Source: Levilactobacillus acidifarinae DSM 19394 = JCM 15949 (GTDB taxonomy: Bacteria > Bacillota > Bacilli > Lactobacillales > Lactobacillaceae). Taken from it: 64,000 nt of DNA. Position 1 is the stretch's first letter. Each line of letters starts with the position of its first letter. Below the pieces are notes generated by a model, which was not told the DNA's origin, ran no database searches, and saw only the letters and a list, made by a program, of their open reading frames with translations. The stretch lies in contig NZ_AZDV01000026.1 of assembly GCF_001434835.1 (NCBI RefSeq), positions 124,001 through 188,000 of the forward strand. Reading direction: 5' to 3'. Below are positions 35,369 to 43,454 of this stretch, piece after piece. Position numbers and translations under genes: made by a program.

Positions 35369-36403
35369 ATGAAAATTGCCGTTGACGCTATGGGGGGCGA
35401 CTACGCCCCAGACGAAATCGTTAAGGGAGTCGAGTTGGCCCGCGACGCCTACCCGGATCTGGAATTCTTACTGTACGGGAAGCCAGACCAGGTCCAACCG
35501 TTACTCACCGACACCACGCGTATCACGCTGGTCCCGGCCACGGAGGTCATCGAGATGGGGGACGAACCCGTCAGAGCCGTGCGCCGCAAGAAGGATTCCA
35601 GCATTGTCTTGGCCGCCACGGCGGTTCGCGAAGGGGCCGCTGACGCCTTCTTCTCCGCCGGTAATACCGGGGCCGTTTTGACCGCCGGATTACTGATCGT
35701 GGGCCGGATCAAGGGTATCGACCGCCCCGGCTTGACCACCACGCTACCCGTCTTACAAAAGCCCGACCAATCGAGTTTTGTGATGTTAGATGTGGGCGCT
35801 AACGCCGACACCAAACCGTTCAACGTGGTCCAGTACGCGGTGATGGGTCAATATTACGCCCAGTCCGTGATGCACGTGACCAACCCCAGAATCAGCCTGT
35901 TAAACAACGGGACCGAAGCCGACAAGGGCGACCAGAATCACCGTGCGATTCACGACGCGCTGGCCCAGATGGACGAGCTGAACTTCGTGGGCAACGTCGA
36001 ATCCCGCGAACTCTTGAACGGGGCCGCCGACGTGGTGGTCACCGACGGGTTTACCGGTAACGCCACGTTGAAAGCCATCGAGGGCACGGCGCTATCCATG
36101 TTGAAACTCATCAAGGGTGAGATCATGAGCGGTGGCCTGGGCGGTAAGTTAGGCGCCAGCCTCTTACGGCCGGTCTTCCACAACGTCCAAGCGGCCATGG
36201 ATTACTCCCAGTACGGGGGCGCCGTGTTGTTAGGCCTGAAGGCGCCGGTAGTCAAGACCCACGGGTCGACCAAGGCCCCGACCGTCAAGAACACGATCGG
36301 TCAGATCAGAGAACTCTTGAAGACGGATAGTGCGAACCAGTTGGTGACCTATTTCGACCAACATACGGACCAGATGGCGGAGCTAAAAGCCACCCTGAAG
36401 TAG
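35369..36403 (+). CDS. plsX: Phosphate acyltransferase PlsX
   Basis: A 344-aa peripheral membrane enzyme converting acyl-ACP to acyl-phosphate for PlsY in phosphatidic acid synthesis. Motifs are KIAVDAMGGDYAPDEIV at the start, AFFSAGNTGAVLTAGL, MLDVGANAD and VVTDGFTGNATLK. I start at ATG 35369, after AAAGGAGCG; the upstream in-frame extension overlaps recG. acpP follows after 76 bp, while the B. subtilis fapR, fabD and fabG genes are absent from this spot. Confidence 0.96.
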   Translation: MKIAVDAMGGDYAPDEIVKGVELARDAYPDLEFLLYGKPDQVQPLLTDTTRITLVPATEVIEMGDEPVRAVRRKKDSSIVLAATAVREGAADAFFSAGNTGAVLTAGLLIVGRIKGIDRPGLTTTLPVLQKPDQSSFVMLDVGANADTKPFNVVQYAVMGQYYAQSVMHVTNPRISLLNNGTEADKGDQNHRAIHDALAQMDELNFVGNVESRELLNGAADVVVTDGFTGNATLKAIEGTALSMLKLIKGEIMSGGLGGKLGASLLRPVFHNVQAAMDYSQYGGAVLLGLKAPVVKTHGSTKAPTVKNTIGQIRELLKTDSANQLVTYFDQHTDQMAELKATLK

Positions 36404-36479
36404 CGGCGCAGAATCTGCTAGACAAGGTCACTAAAAACGGTTAGACTACTATTTGAATACTGTGAGCGAGGGATTGGAC

Positions 36480-36731
36480 ATGACAAAAGCAGAGATTTTC
36501 GATAAAATTGCGGACATTATTGCGGATCGGTTCGAAGTCGACCGGGATCAAATCAACGAACAACTGAACTTCAAGCAGGATTTAGACGCGGACTCCATTG
36601 ACTTCGTCGAATTCGTCTTAGAGTTGGAAGACACGTTCGGCGCCGAGATTTCCGACGAGGACGCCGAGAAGTTAAACACCATTGGTGAAGTGGTGGACTA
36701 CATTGTCGCCCATCAAGGGACACAAAAATAA
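36480..36731 (+). CDS. acpP: Acyl carrier protein
   Basis: An 83-aa acidic four-helix protein carrying acyl chains on phosphopantetheine. The attachment serine is S39 in DLDADSIDFVEFVLELED. I begin at ATG 36480, after GAGGGA. It lies between plsX and rnc, as in other Firmicutes, and a terminator-like stem follows. Confidence 0.95.
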   Translation: MTKAEIFDKIADIIADRFEVDRDQINEQLNFKQDLDADSIDFVEFVLELEDTFGAEISDEDAEKLNTIGEVVDYIVAHQGTQK

Positions 36732-36741
36732 GCATTGAGCG

Positions 36742-36776
36742 AGTCCGGGCCGCAACCTTTCGTCCCGGGCTTTTTC
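36742..36776 (+). terminator. Terminator between acpP and rnc
   Basis: AGTCCGGG (36742-36749) pairs with CCCGGGCT (36764-36771; one G-T), followed by TTTTC. Confidence 0.75.
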
Positions 36777-36806
36777 AATCTAACCAAAAGAAATGAGGAA
36801 TGGCAC

Positions 36807-37505
36807 GTGATTGCAGGATTAAATCAAGAATTAGCCGATAATTTCGATATACACATTCAGAATCAAGCCTTACTCGATGAGGCCTTTACCCAGGCGTCAT
36901 ACGTTAACGAACACCCGAACCAGGGATTGAAATTTTACGAACGCATCGAGTTTTTAGGAGACGCCGTGATGCAACTGGTCGTCTCGAACTACATCTTCCG
37001 GCGGTACCCCCAGATGCCGCAAGGCCGCTTGACCCGGTTAAGAGCCGCGATGGTCAACGAAAATAGTTTTGCCAGTTTTGCGCGTGAGTGTCACTTTGAC
37101 CAATACATTCGGTTGGGTAAGGGTGAGGAAAAGGCTCAAGCCCGGCAACGCGATTCGCTGCTCTGTGATATCTTCGAGTCCTTTATCGGGGCGTTGTACC
37201 TCGATCAGGGCTTGGACACGGTGGTGCGCTTCGTGACCCAAGTGGTCTTCCCTAAGCTCGACGAAGGCCGGTTTGACGAATTTTTCGACCACAAGACGGA
37301 ATTGCAGGAACTGGTCCAACAACACGGTGCGGTCGACATCGACTACCGCTTGCTCGACGAAGAGGGGCCGGATAACGACCTGGCCTTTAAGGTGGCGGTC
37401 TACGTCAACGACAAGGTGCTCGGACAAGGGACGGGACATTCCAAGAAGCACGCGGAACAAAATGCGGCGCGTCACGCCCTGGAAAATTTAAAAGCAGAAG
37501 AATAA
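36807..37505 (+). CDS. rnc: Ribonuclease III
   Basis: A 232-aa dsRNA endonuclease for rRNA and mRNA processing. The catalytic domain has the signature ERIEFLGDAVMQLV and the second acidic site DIFESFIGALYLDQG. The dsRNA-binding domain begins at KTELQELVQQHG and ends GTGHSKKHAEQNAARHALENL. I use GTG 36807 (MIAGLNQELADNF), with GAGGA upstream. The frame is open further upstream but passes through the terminator stem. It is followed closely by smc. Confidence 0.94.
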   Translation: MIAGLNQELADNFDIHIQNQALLDEAFTQASYVNEHPNQGLKFYERIEFLGDAVMQLVVSNYIFRRYPQMPQGRLTRLRAAMVNENSFASFARECHFDQYIRLGKGEEKAQARQRDSLLCDIFESFIGALYLDQGLDTVVRFVTQVVFPKLDEGRFDEFFDHKTELQELVQQHGAVDIDYRLLDEEGPDNDLAFKVAVYVNDKVLGQGTGHSKKHAEQNAARHALENLKAEE

Positions 37506-37517
37506 GGATGGCTCACG

Positions 37518-40500
37518 ATGCGGTTAAAGACACTAGAAATTAGCGGGTTCAAGTCCTTTGCGGATAAGACCCGAATTGACTTTTTGCCGGGGATGACCGG
37601 CATCGTCGGTCCGAACGGAAGCGGGAAAAGTAACATTGCCGAAGCGGTGCGCTGGGTACTCGGCGAACAGTCGGCCAAGAGTTTGCGGGGGACTAAGATG
37701 CCCGACATCATCTTCGGGGGCTCCGCGGACCGCCACGCCTTAAACCGGGCGTCGGTAGAGATTACGCTGGATAACAGCGATCACTATTTAAAGAGTGCCT
37801 ACACGGAGCTCACCTTGAGTCGGCGGCTCTACCGGACCGGGGAAAGTGAGTACCTGATCAACGGGCAGAGTTGTCGGTTAAAGGACATCACGGAACTGTT
37901 GATGGATTCGGGGATGGGTCAAGACTCGTTTTCGATCATTTCGCAGGGCCGAGTGGCGGCCATCTTCAACAGCAAGCCGGAAGACCGGCGGAGCATCGTC
38001 GAAGAAGTCGCCGGCGTGTACAAGTACCGTAAGCATAAGGAAAGAGCCGAGCGCGAACTCGACGAGACGATGGGCAACCTCCACCGGGTCGAAGACATCA
38101 TTGCCGAACTCGAGGGGCGCTTGAAGCCCTTAGAGGAGCAAAGCGACTTAGCCCAGGACTATCTGGCGCAAAAAAAACGGTTTGAGGAGCTGGACCGGAC
38201 CCAACTCGTCCGCCAGCTACATGCCGAAATGGCGCAGAAGGCCGATTTGGATAAGGAAGTCCGACAAAAGAAGGGCCTAGTCCACGAACAGCAGTACGCC
38301 CAGCAACAACACGGGCAAAAGGTGCAGGCCTTACAACAGCAACAACAAACGTTGCTTAAGCAAAAAGACGACCTGCAGGCCCAACTGGTCACGGCCACTA
38401 AATTAGTGGAACAACGCCAGGGTCAGGTCAACCTGTCCGGCGAGCAACGACGGAACCAGGCGACCCAACAGGCCCGTTTGGCTCAAGAACTGGTCACGAC
38501 CAAGCAACGGGTGCAGGACTTAACGCAAAGTATCGCGACCGAAACGGCGGCAATCAAGGACCTCGAAGCCACGATTAAGGCCCACCAAGCCGAAATCAAG
38601 ACGCTTCAGGCGGCGACGGCCGAGCAGGTGATCGACCAGTTGCGTGAACGGTTGGAAAGCCTGCGAACGGCCTATTTCGACCAGAAACAGCAGGTCGCTG
38701 CTTGGCGGAACCAACGCCAGTACCTCCAACAGGATCAGGCGCGCCAACAGGAACGGGGCAAGCGCCTGACCGCCCAACTGAGTGATTTACAGGCCACGGC
38801 ACAAGCCACACAACAAGCGGCCAGCGACCTTAAGGCTCAGGCTACGGCGGCCCACGACCAACTAAGTCAGGCTGAACAGGCCAACGACGCCGAGGCGGGT
38901 CAGTACCAAGCACACCAGCAACAGTACCGCCAACTACAACGCAACTGGCAGGCGGCCCTAGAGGTTTATCAGCGGGCCAAGACCCAGGCGGCCAGTCAAC
39001 AGGCGGCCGTCACGGAATACGGTGGCTTTTACCAGGGCGTGCGGGCAATCTTACGGCAGCGCGACCGGTTCACCGGCTTGCTGGGGGCGGTTTCCGAACT
39101 GCTCAAGGTGCCGAAGGACTACACGACCGCCATCGAATACGCGTTGGGCGGGCAATTGCAGCAGGTGGTGGTCACGGATGAGGCCACGGCCAAGCAAGCC
39201 GTGCAGTACCTGCGAGAAAACCGGGCCGGTCGGGCGACCTTTCTGCCCGTCACTACGGTGCGGCAACGACAACTCGACGCCACCACGCGGCGTCAGCTGG
39301 CTGGCCTCGACGGGTTCGTGGGCGTGGGGAGTGACCTGGTGACCATCACCAGTAACGCCCAACCCATTCTGAACTATCTGTTGGGCACGACCATTTTAGC
39401 GACCGACCTGGACGCGGCGGTGGCGCTTAGTCGCCAGATTCACCACCGGTACCGAGTCGTTAGTCTGGCCGGCGACGTGGTCAGTGCTAGTGGAGCGATT
39501 ACCGGGGGTCAAGCCCGGCAGTCCCACACCAGTGTCTTACGGCAACGTCAAGAGTTAGAGCAGCTCCAAACCTCGCTGACCAGCATGGAAGCGCAACTTC
39601 GTGATCAGGAAACCAAGGTCAAGGCGCAGCGTGACGCCTTACAAGCCAGTGAGCAACGGAGTCAAGCGTTACAGACCCAATTAAACGCGCTACACCCGCA
39701 ATGTCGGCAACTCGACGACCAACTGGCCGCCGCCCAGACCGCGGCCAACCAGGCAAAACGGCAACTCCAGGCCGCACAGGTGGAACTGCAACAAACGACC
39801 GGGAGCGCCGAGGGCACGACCGACGCGGAGTTACAGGCCAAGATGACCCAGGGGCAGGCCGCCATCGCCCAACAGGAAACCAATTTAAAGGCCTTGCAAG
39901 CTCAAATCAAGACGGAAAGCGACCACCAGGCGACCCAACGCCAAACGCTGACCACCAAGCAAACCTGGGTGGCCGGTGCGGTGGAACGTCAACAACAGCA
40001 ACGCCAGACGTTGCGGCAACATCAGGCCGATTTACAAACGGCCCAGGCGAACCAGCAACAACTGGTCCAAGAACAAGCCCAGCTGGCCCAACAAGAGGGA
40101 GTCACGCCCGCTGAGGCGGCGGCCCAACTCAAGGCGGCTCAGGCACAACAACAAACCACGAAGCAGGCGCTCGCGACGGCCAACGACCGCTTAGCGCAGG
40201 TCAACGACCAGCTTGAAACGGCCAACACGGCTAACGACCGGGCGACCGGCTTGTTGCAGGTGGCCAACGACGACTTGAAGACGGCCCAGGTCAACCAGAC
40301 GCGCATCGACGCGTTGATCGACCAGCAGCAAAATCAATTGTCTGAGAAGTATCATCTAAGCCTCGCGGCGGCCGAGGCCGACCTGAGCGACTTACCGGCC
40401 GACCAACTGGCCGTGCAATTAAAGTTGCTAAAACGCGGCCTAGCGGAGATCGGCACGGTCAACTTAAACGCCATCGACGAATACCAGGACGTGCGCGAGC

Positions 40501-41078
40501 GGTACGACTTTTTGACCCAGCAACGCGACGACTTGTTGACGGCCAAGGACCAATTGACCGCCACCATGAGTGAGCTGGACGACCAGGTCAAGCACCGCTT
40601 TAAGACCAGTTTCGACCAAATCGCGACCAAGTTTACGGCCACGTTTAAGCAGATGTTTAACGGTGGGACGGCCGAGTTAGTCTTGACCGCTCCGGACGAC
40701 CTGTTGACCACCGGGATCGACATCATGGCTCAGCCGCCGGGCAAGAAGTTCCAGAACATGGGGCTTTTGTCCGGGGGTGAACGGGCGCTAACGGCGATTA
40801 CGCTGTTATTTGCGATCCTCCAGGTCCAGCCCGTGCCGTTTTGTATCTTAGACGAAGTGGAAGCGGCGTTAGACCCGGCCAACGTGACCCGGTTTGCCCG
40901 TTACATTCATCAATTCCAAGCACAAACCCAATTTATCGTGATCACCCACCGGAAGGAAACCATGGTGCAAGCCGACGTGTTGTACGGGGTGACGATGCAA
41001 GAATCCGGGGTCTCCAAAATGGTGGCCGTGGATTTGAACCAAGATTCTGAGACCACTGCGGAAGGGAAGCAAGCATAA
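37518..41078 (+). CDS. smc: Chromosome partition protein SMC
   Basis: An 1186-aa condensin ATPase. The N-terminal Walker A is GPNGSGKSNIAEAVRW (~32). Long coiled coils flank the hinge (~505-665; GFYQGVRAIL, GGQARQS). The C-terminal signature is LLSGGERALTAITLLF, with Walker B FCILDEVEAALD. The arms are unusually rich in Gln and Ala but keep heptad spacing. Its stop overlaps the first base of ftsY. The rnc-smc-ftsY order is conserved. Confidence 0.97.
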   Translation: MRLKTLEISGFKSFADKTRIDFLPGMTGIVGPNGSGKSNIAEAVRWVLGEQSAKSLRGTKMPDIIFGGSADRHALNRASVEITLDNSDHYLKSAYTELTLSRRLYRTGESEYLINGQSCRLKDITELLMDSGMGQDSFSIISQGRVAAIFNSKPEDRRSIVEEVAGVYKYRKHKERAERELDETMGNLHRVEDIIAELEGRLKPLEEQSDLAQDYLAQKKRFEELDRTQLVRQLHAEMAQKADLDKEVRQKKGLVHEQQYAQQQHGQKVQALQQQQQTLLKQKDDLQAQLVTATKLVEQRQGQVNLSGEQRRNQATQQARLAQELVTTKQRVQDLTQSIATETAAIKDLEATIKAHQAEIKTLQAATAEQVIDQLRERLESLRTAYFDQKQQVAAWRNQRQYLQQDQARQQERGKRLTAQLSDLQATAQATQQAASDLKAQATAAHDQLSQAEQANDAEAGQYQAHQQQYRQLQRNWQAALEVYQRAKTQAASQQAAVTEYGGFYQGVRAILRQRDRFTGLLGAVSELLKVPKDYTTAIEYALGGQLQQVVVTDEATAKQAVQYLRENRAGRATFLPVTTVRQRQLDATTRRQLAGLDGFVGVGSDLVTITSNAQPILNYLLGTTILATDLDAAVALSRQIHHRYRVVSLAGDVVSASGAITGGQARQSHTSVLRQRQELEQLQTSLTSMEAQLRDQETKVKAQRDALQASEQRSQALQTQLNALHPQCRQLDDQLAAAQTAANQAKRQLQAAQVELQQTTGSAEGTTDAELQAKMTQGQAAIAQQETNLKALQAQIKTESDHQATQRQTLTTKQTWVAGAVERQQQQRQTLRQHQADLQTAQANQQQLVQEQAQLAQQEGVTPAEAAAQLKAAQAQQQTTKQALATANDRLAQVNDQLETANTANDRATGLLQVANDDLKTAQVNQTRIDALIDQQQNQLSEKYHLSLAAAEADLSDLPADQLAVQLKLLKRGLAEIGTVNLNAIDEYQDVRERYDFLTQQRDDLLTAKDQLTATMSELDDQVKHRFKTSFDQIATKFTATFKQMFNGGTAELVLTAPDDLLTTGIDIMAQPPGKKFQNMGLLSGGERALTAITLLFAILQVQPVPFCILDEVEAALDPANVTRFARYIHQFQAQTQFIVITHRKETMVQADVLYGVTMQESGVSKMVAVDLNQDSETTAEGKQA

Positions 41079-42574
41079 TGGGATTATTTGATATTTTCCG
41101 CCGGCGCGCCAAGCACCCGGCGAGTGAAACGCCAACCAGTGAAACCGTCACTAGCGAAACCAGTACGACCAGTGAGAGTACCAGTTCGGTGAGCGGGGTC
41201 AAGACCAGTACGAGTGTGACCAGTACCACGGCCATGCCAAGTACGAGTCTGACCAACGTCGCGTCCGTTTCGACGACCTCGGTCAGTGCGGCCAGCGAAG
41301 ACAGCGAAACGAGTGTGTCCGCGACCCCGTCGACGAGCACCTCTAGTCTGACCAGTACGGCCACGCCGAGCGCAACGTTGAGTGCGCAACCGACCTCGGT
41401 GGCTAGCGAGACGTCAACGGCCTCGACGGGTAGCGCATCTGTACGCAGTTCAACGAGTCTGACGACGGCCAGTGAGGCCTCCGTTTCGGCGGTGACGCCT
41501 AGTCTGGTCAGCACCACGACCAGTACCAGTACGGCATCGACGGCCAGCCCGGCGTCGCTAAGCACGAGCACCACGACCGCTGAACCAACGGCCACCAGTG
41601 ATGACCAACCGGCTAGCGACGAACAACTCTACGACCAAGGATTGGCGAAGACCCGGCACACGTTCGGGGAACGCCTGAACGCCTTACTGGCAAACTTCCG
41701 CCACGTCGACGAAGGCTTCTTCGACGATTTGGAAGAAACGTTGATTGGGGCCGACGTCGGTTTTGACATGGCCGTGAAACTCAGCGACGAGTTGCGCAAC
41801 GAGGTCAAGCTACAAAACGCCAAGAAGTCGACGGACGTCCAAAACGTGATCGTCGAAAAGATGGTCGAAATTTACGACCAGGCCGGCAGTCAAGAAGAAA
41901 GCAACGCCTTAAACTTTGCGCCGGAAGGGCCGACCGTGATCCTGTTTGTCGGGGTCAACGGGGTCGGTAAGACCACGACCATCGGGAAGATGGCCAACCG
42001 GTACCACCAAGCGGGCAAGAAGGTCCTCTTGGCGGCGGCCGACACCTTTAGAGCCGGGGCGACCGAACAACTAGACGTCTGGGCCAAGCGCGCCGACGTC
42101 GATATCGTGACCGGTAAACCGCAATCCGACCCGGCCGCCGTGGTGTTTGACGCCGTGCAAAAGGCCAAACGCGACGACTACGATATCCTATTCGTGGATA
42201 CCGCGGGTCGGTTACAAAACAAGGTCAACCTGATGAACGAGTTGGCCAAGATGAAGCGGATCATTACCCGCGAGATTCCAACGGCGCCCCACGAAGTTTT
42301 GCTGGTCTTGGACGCCACGACCGGGCAAAACGCGTTGACGCAGGCTAAACTCTTCAAGGAATCCACCGACGTAACGGGAATCGTCTTGACCAAGCTCGAC
42401 GGGACCGCCCGTGGGGGGATCGTGCTAGCGATTCGCAACGAGTTACACGTGCCCGTGAAGTTCATCGGGCTGGGCGAACAGATTGGCGACTTACGGCCGT
42501 TTGATCCAAACGAGTTCGTCTACGGCCTCTTCAAGGGCTTGATCGACGTATCAGCGTTGGATAAAGCAAAATAA
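41078..42574 (+). CDS. ftsY: SRP receptor FtsY with a long Ser/Thr-rich N-terminus
   Basis: A 498-aa GTPase receptor that docks SRP-ribosome complexes at the membrane. Residues 1-12 (MGLFDIFRRRAK) are the usual membrane-binding start. Residues ~15-178 are almost entirely Ser, Thr, Ala, Val and Pro with few acids, where most FtsY proteins have an acidic A domain. The NG domain (~185-498) is normal: G1 GVNGVGKTTT, DTFRAGATEQL, DTAGRLQNK, TKLDGTARGG and FIGLGEQIGDLRPF. Full reading frame, no frameshift. Confidence 0.95.
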   Translation: MGLFDIFRRRAKHPASETPTSETVTSETSTTSESTSSVSGVKTSTSVTSTTAMPSTSLTNVASVSTTSVSAASEDSETSVSATPSTSTSSLTSTATPSATLSAQPTSVASETSTASTGSASVRSSTSLTTASEASVSAVTPSLVSTTTSTSTASTASPASLSTSTTTAEPTATSDDQPASDEQLYDQGLAKTRHTFGERLNALLANFRHVDEGFFDDLEETLIGADVGFDMAVKLSDELRNEVKLQNAKKSTDVQNVIVEKMVEIYDQAGSQEESNALNFAPEGPTVILFVGVNGVGKTTTIGKMANRYHQAGKKVLLAAADTFRAGATEQLDVWAKRADVDIVTGKPQSDPAAVVFDAVQKAKRDDYDILFVDTAGRLQNKVNLMNELAKMKRIITREIPTAPHEVLLVLDATTGQNALTQAKLFKESTDVTGIVLTKLDGTARGGIVLAIRNELHVPVKFIGLGEQIGDLRPFDPNEFVYGLFKGLIDVSALDKAK

Positions 42575-42644
42575 GTCTTAGCGATAAAATTAATTTGGTC
42601 GGCGATTAGGACGAATCTTAACAGACGAATTCGGCACTTCCAAA

Positions 42645-42763
42645 CCCGTCAGAGATGGCTGGAACGGGGTGGACACGGCTTCAAGCCTCCCGAACCGAGC
42701 CTTGAAGGCCGACCTTGGTCTAAGCCGGGTCCGTTTTCCCCCTTGAGCCCATTTCTGACGGGG
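42645..42763. repeat. Long imperfect palindrome / structured RNA candidate
   Basis: The outer arms CCCGTCAGAGATGG (42645-42658) and CCATTTCTGACGGG (42750-42763) pair over 14 positions with one wobble. Further in, GGGG/CCCC, GGAC/GTCC and CGGCTT/AAGCCG continue the stem. The centre is a separate hairpin, CTTCAAG/CTTGAAG. The whole 119 bp would fold into one long bulged hairpin, without a T tract. Confidence 0.75.
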
Positions 42764-42777
42764 CCTTCAGTTCACAC

Positions 42778-42850
42778 TGATCATAACAGTAACGCTAATA
42801 TATTTTTGTCTGATCAGTAAGTGTGTTTTGAGATAGAACTTAGCTGATCA
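42778..42850. repeat. Three TGATCA palindromes at ~33-bp spacing
   Basis: CTGATCA occurs with the TGATCA core at 42778-42783, 42811-42816 and 42845-42850, in otherwise A/T-rich sequence. The spacing of 33 and 34 bp is close to three helical turns, so the sites face one side of the DNA. Confidence 0.55.
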
Positions 42851-42853
42851 ATT

Positions 42854-42890
42854 AAGGGACTTCGCGAAAAATTCGTGGAGTCCTTTTGTT
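42854..42890 (+). terminator. Intrinsic terminator upstream of ylxM
   Basis: AAGGGAC-TTC-GCGAA pairs with TTCGT-GGA-GTCCTTTT (with mismatches in the middle), followed by TTTTGTTT. Confidence 0.75.
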
Positions 42891-43026
42891 TGGTTATCCT
42901 AGGAATTAGACTGAAGTGTTCGATGGCTATTGTGAGTGAGGACAACGTTGCCAGAGATTGATGGTCATTGAGCACCGGAAGGCGACCAGCTTTATCACGT
43001 TTTTGCGGTAACGTTCGCGAAAAAAA

Positions 43027-43055
43027 TTGACGAAAGCGCTAAAAATCGGTACTCT
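43027..43055 (+). promoter_or_regulatory. Promoter of ylxM-ffh
   Basis: TTGACG (43027-43032), a 17-bp spacer, then TACTCT (43050-43055). Confidence 0.55.
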
Positions 43056-43093
43056 AATAGAGTGTGACACTACCGAAGGGGGCGTTTTACTTT

Positions 43094-43435
43094 ATGGAAC
43101 TAGAGAAGAACTATCGCATCAACTCTCTCTTTGCGTTCTATCAACCCTTGTTGACCGCTAAGCAGAATAATTATATGCAGCTGTACTACGGTGACGACTA
43201 TTCCTTGGGGGAAATTGCCGAAGAATTTAACGTGAGTCGCCAGGCGGTCTACGATAACCTGCGGCGGACCGAGAAAATTTTAGAGTCCTACGAAGCAAAA
43301 TTACATTTATATCAAGAATTCACCGCCCGGAACCAACAAGCCGATGAGATTCAGACCTACGTGGCGCAGCACTATCCGCACGACGCGACGTTGAACCGGC
43401 TGGTGGCGGGCTTAGAACATCTCGAAGAACAATGA
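43094..43435 (+). CDS. ylxM: YlxM/p13-like SRP-associated DNA-binding-type protein
   Basis: A 113-aa protein with a sigma-factor-like HTH ([32 protein letters not shown]). By family it is encoded next to ffh and in streptococci stimulates SRP GTPase activity. I start at ATG 43094 ([21 protein letters not shown]), which matches the family; an upstream GTG at 43064 falls at the expected transcript start. ffh follows after 19 bp. Confidence 0.92.
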   Translation: MELEKNYRINSLFAFYQPLLTAKQNNYMQLYYGDDYSLGEIAEEFNVSRQAVYDNLRRTEKILESYEAKLHLYQEFTARNQQADEIQTYVAQHYPHDATLNRLVAGLEHLEEQ

Positions 43436-43454
43436 AAGTTAGGTGGCAAATTTA

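Larger units (their letters stand above)
42575..43093. other. 519-bp intergenic region between ftsY and ylxM
   Basis: No coding frame is convincing. The region holds, in order, a 119-bp imperfect palindrome (42645-42763), three TGATCA sites about 33 bp apart (42778-42850), a terminator (42854-42890), about 130 bp of unassigned sequence, and the ylxM promoter (43027-43055). Each is listed separately. Confidence 0.8.

Noticed and set aside
40942-41595. Minus-strand open frame of ~217 Val/Leu-rich residues opposite the start of ftsY
   Set aside because: It is a shadow of the Ser/Thr codon repeats in FtsY; no start signals and no family resemblance.
42645-42763. 6S RNA or SRP RNA in the ftsY-ylxM gap
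   Set aside because: The element is too short for 6S RNA, I see no central open bubble with flanking promoter, and the SRP GGAA tetraloop/asymmetric-loop motif is not evident.
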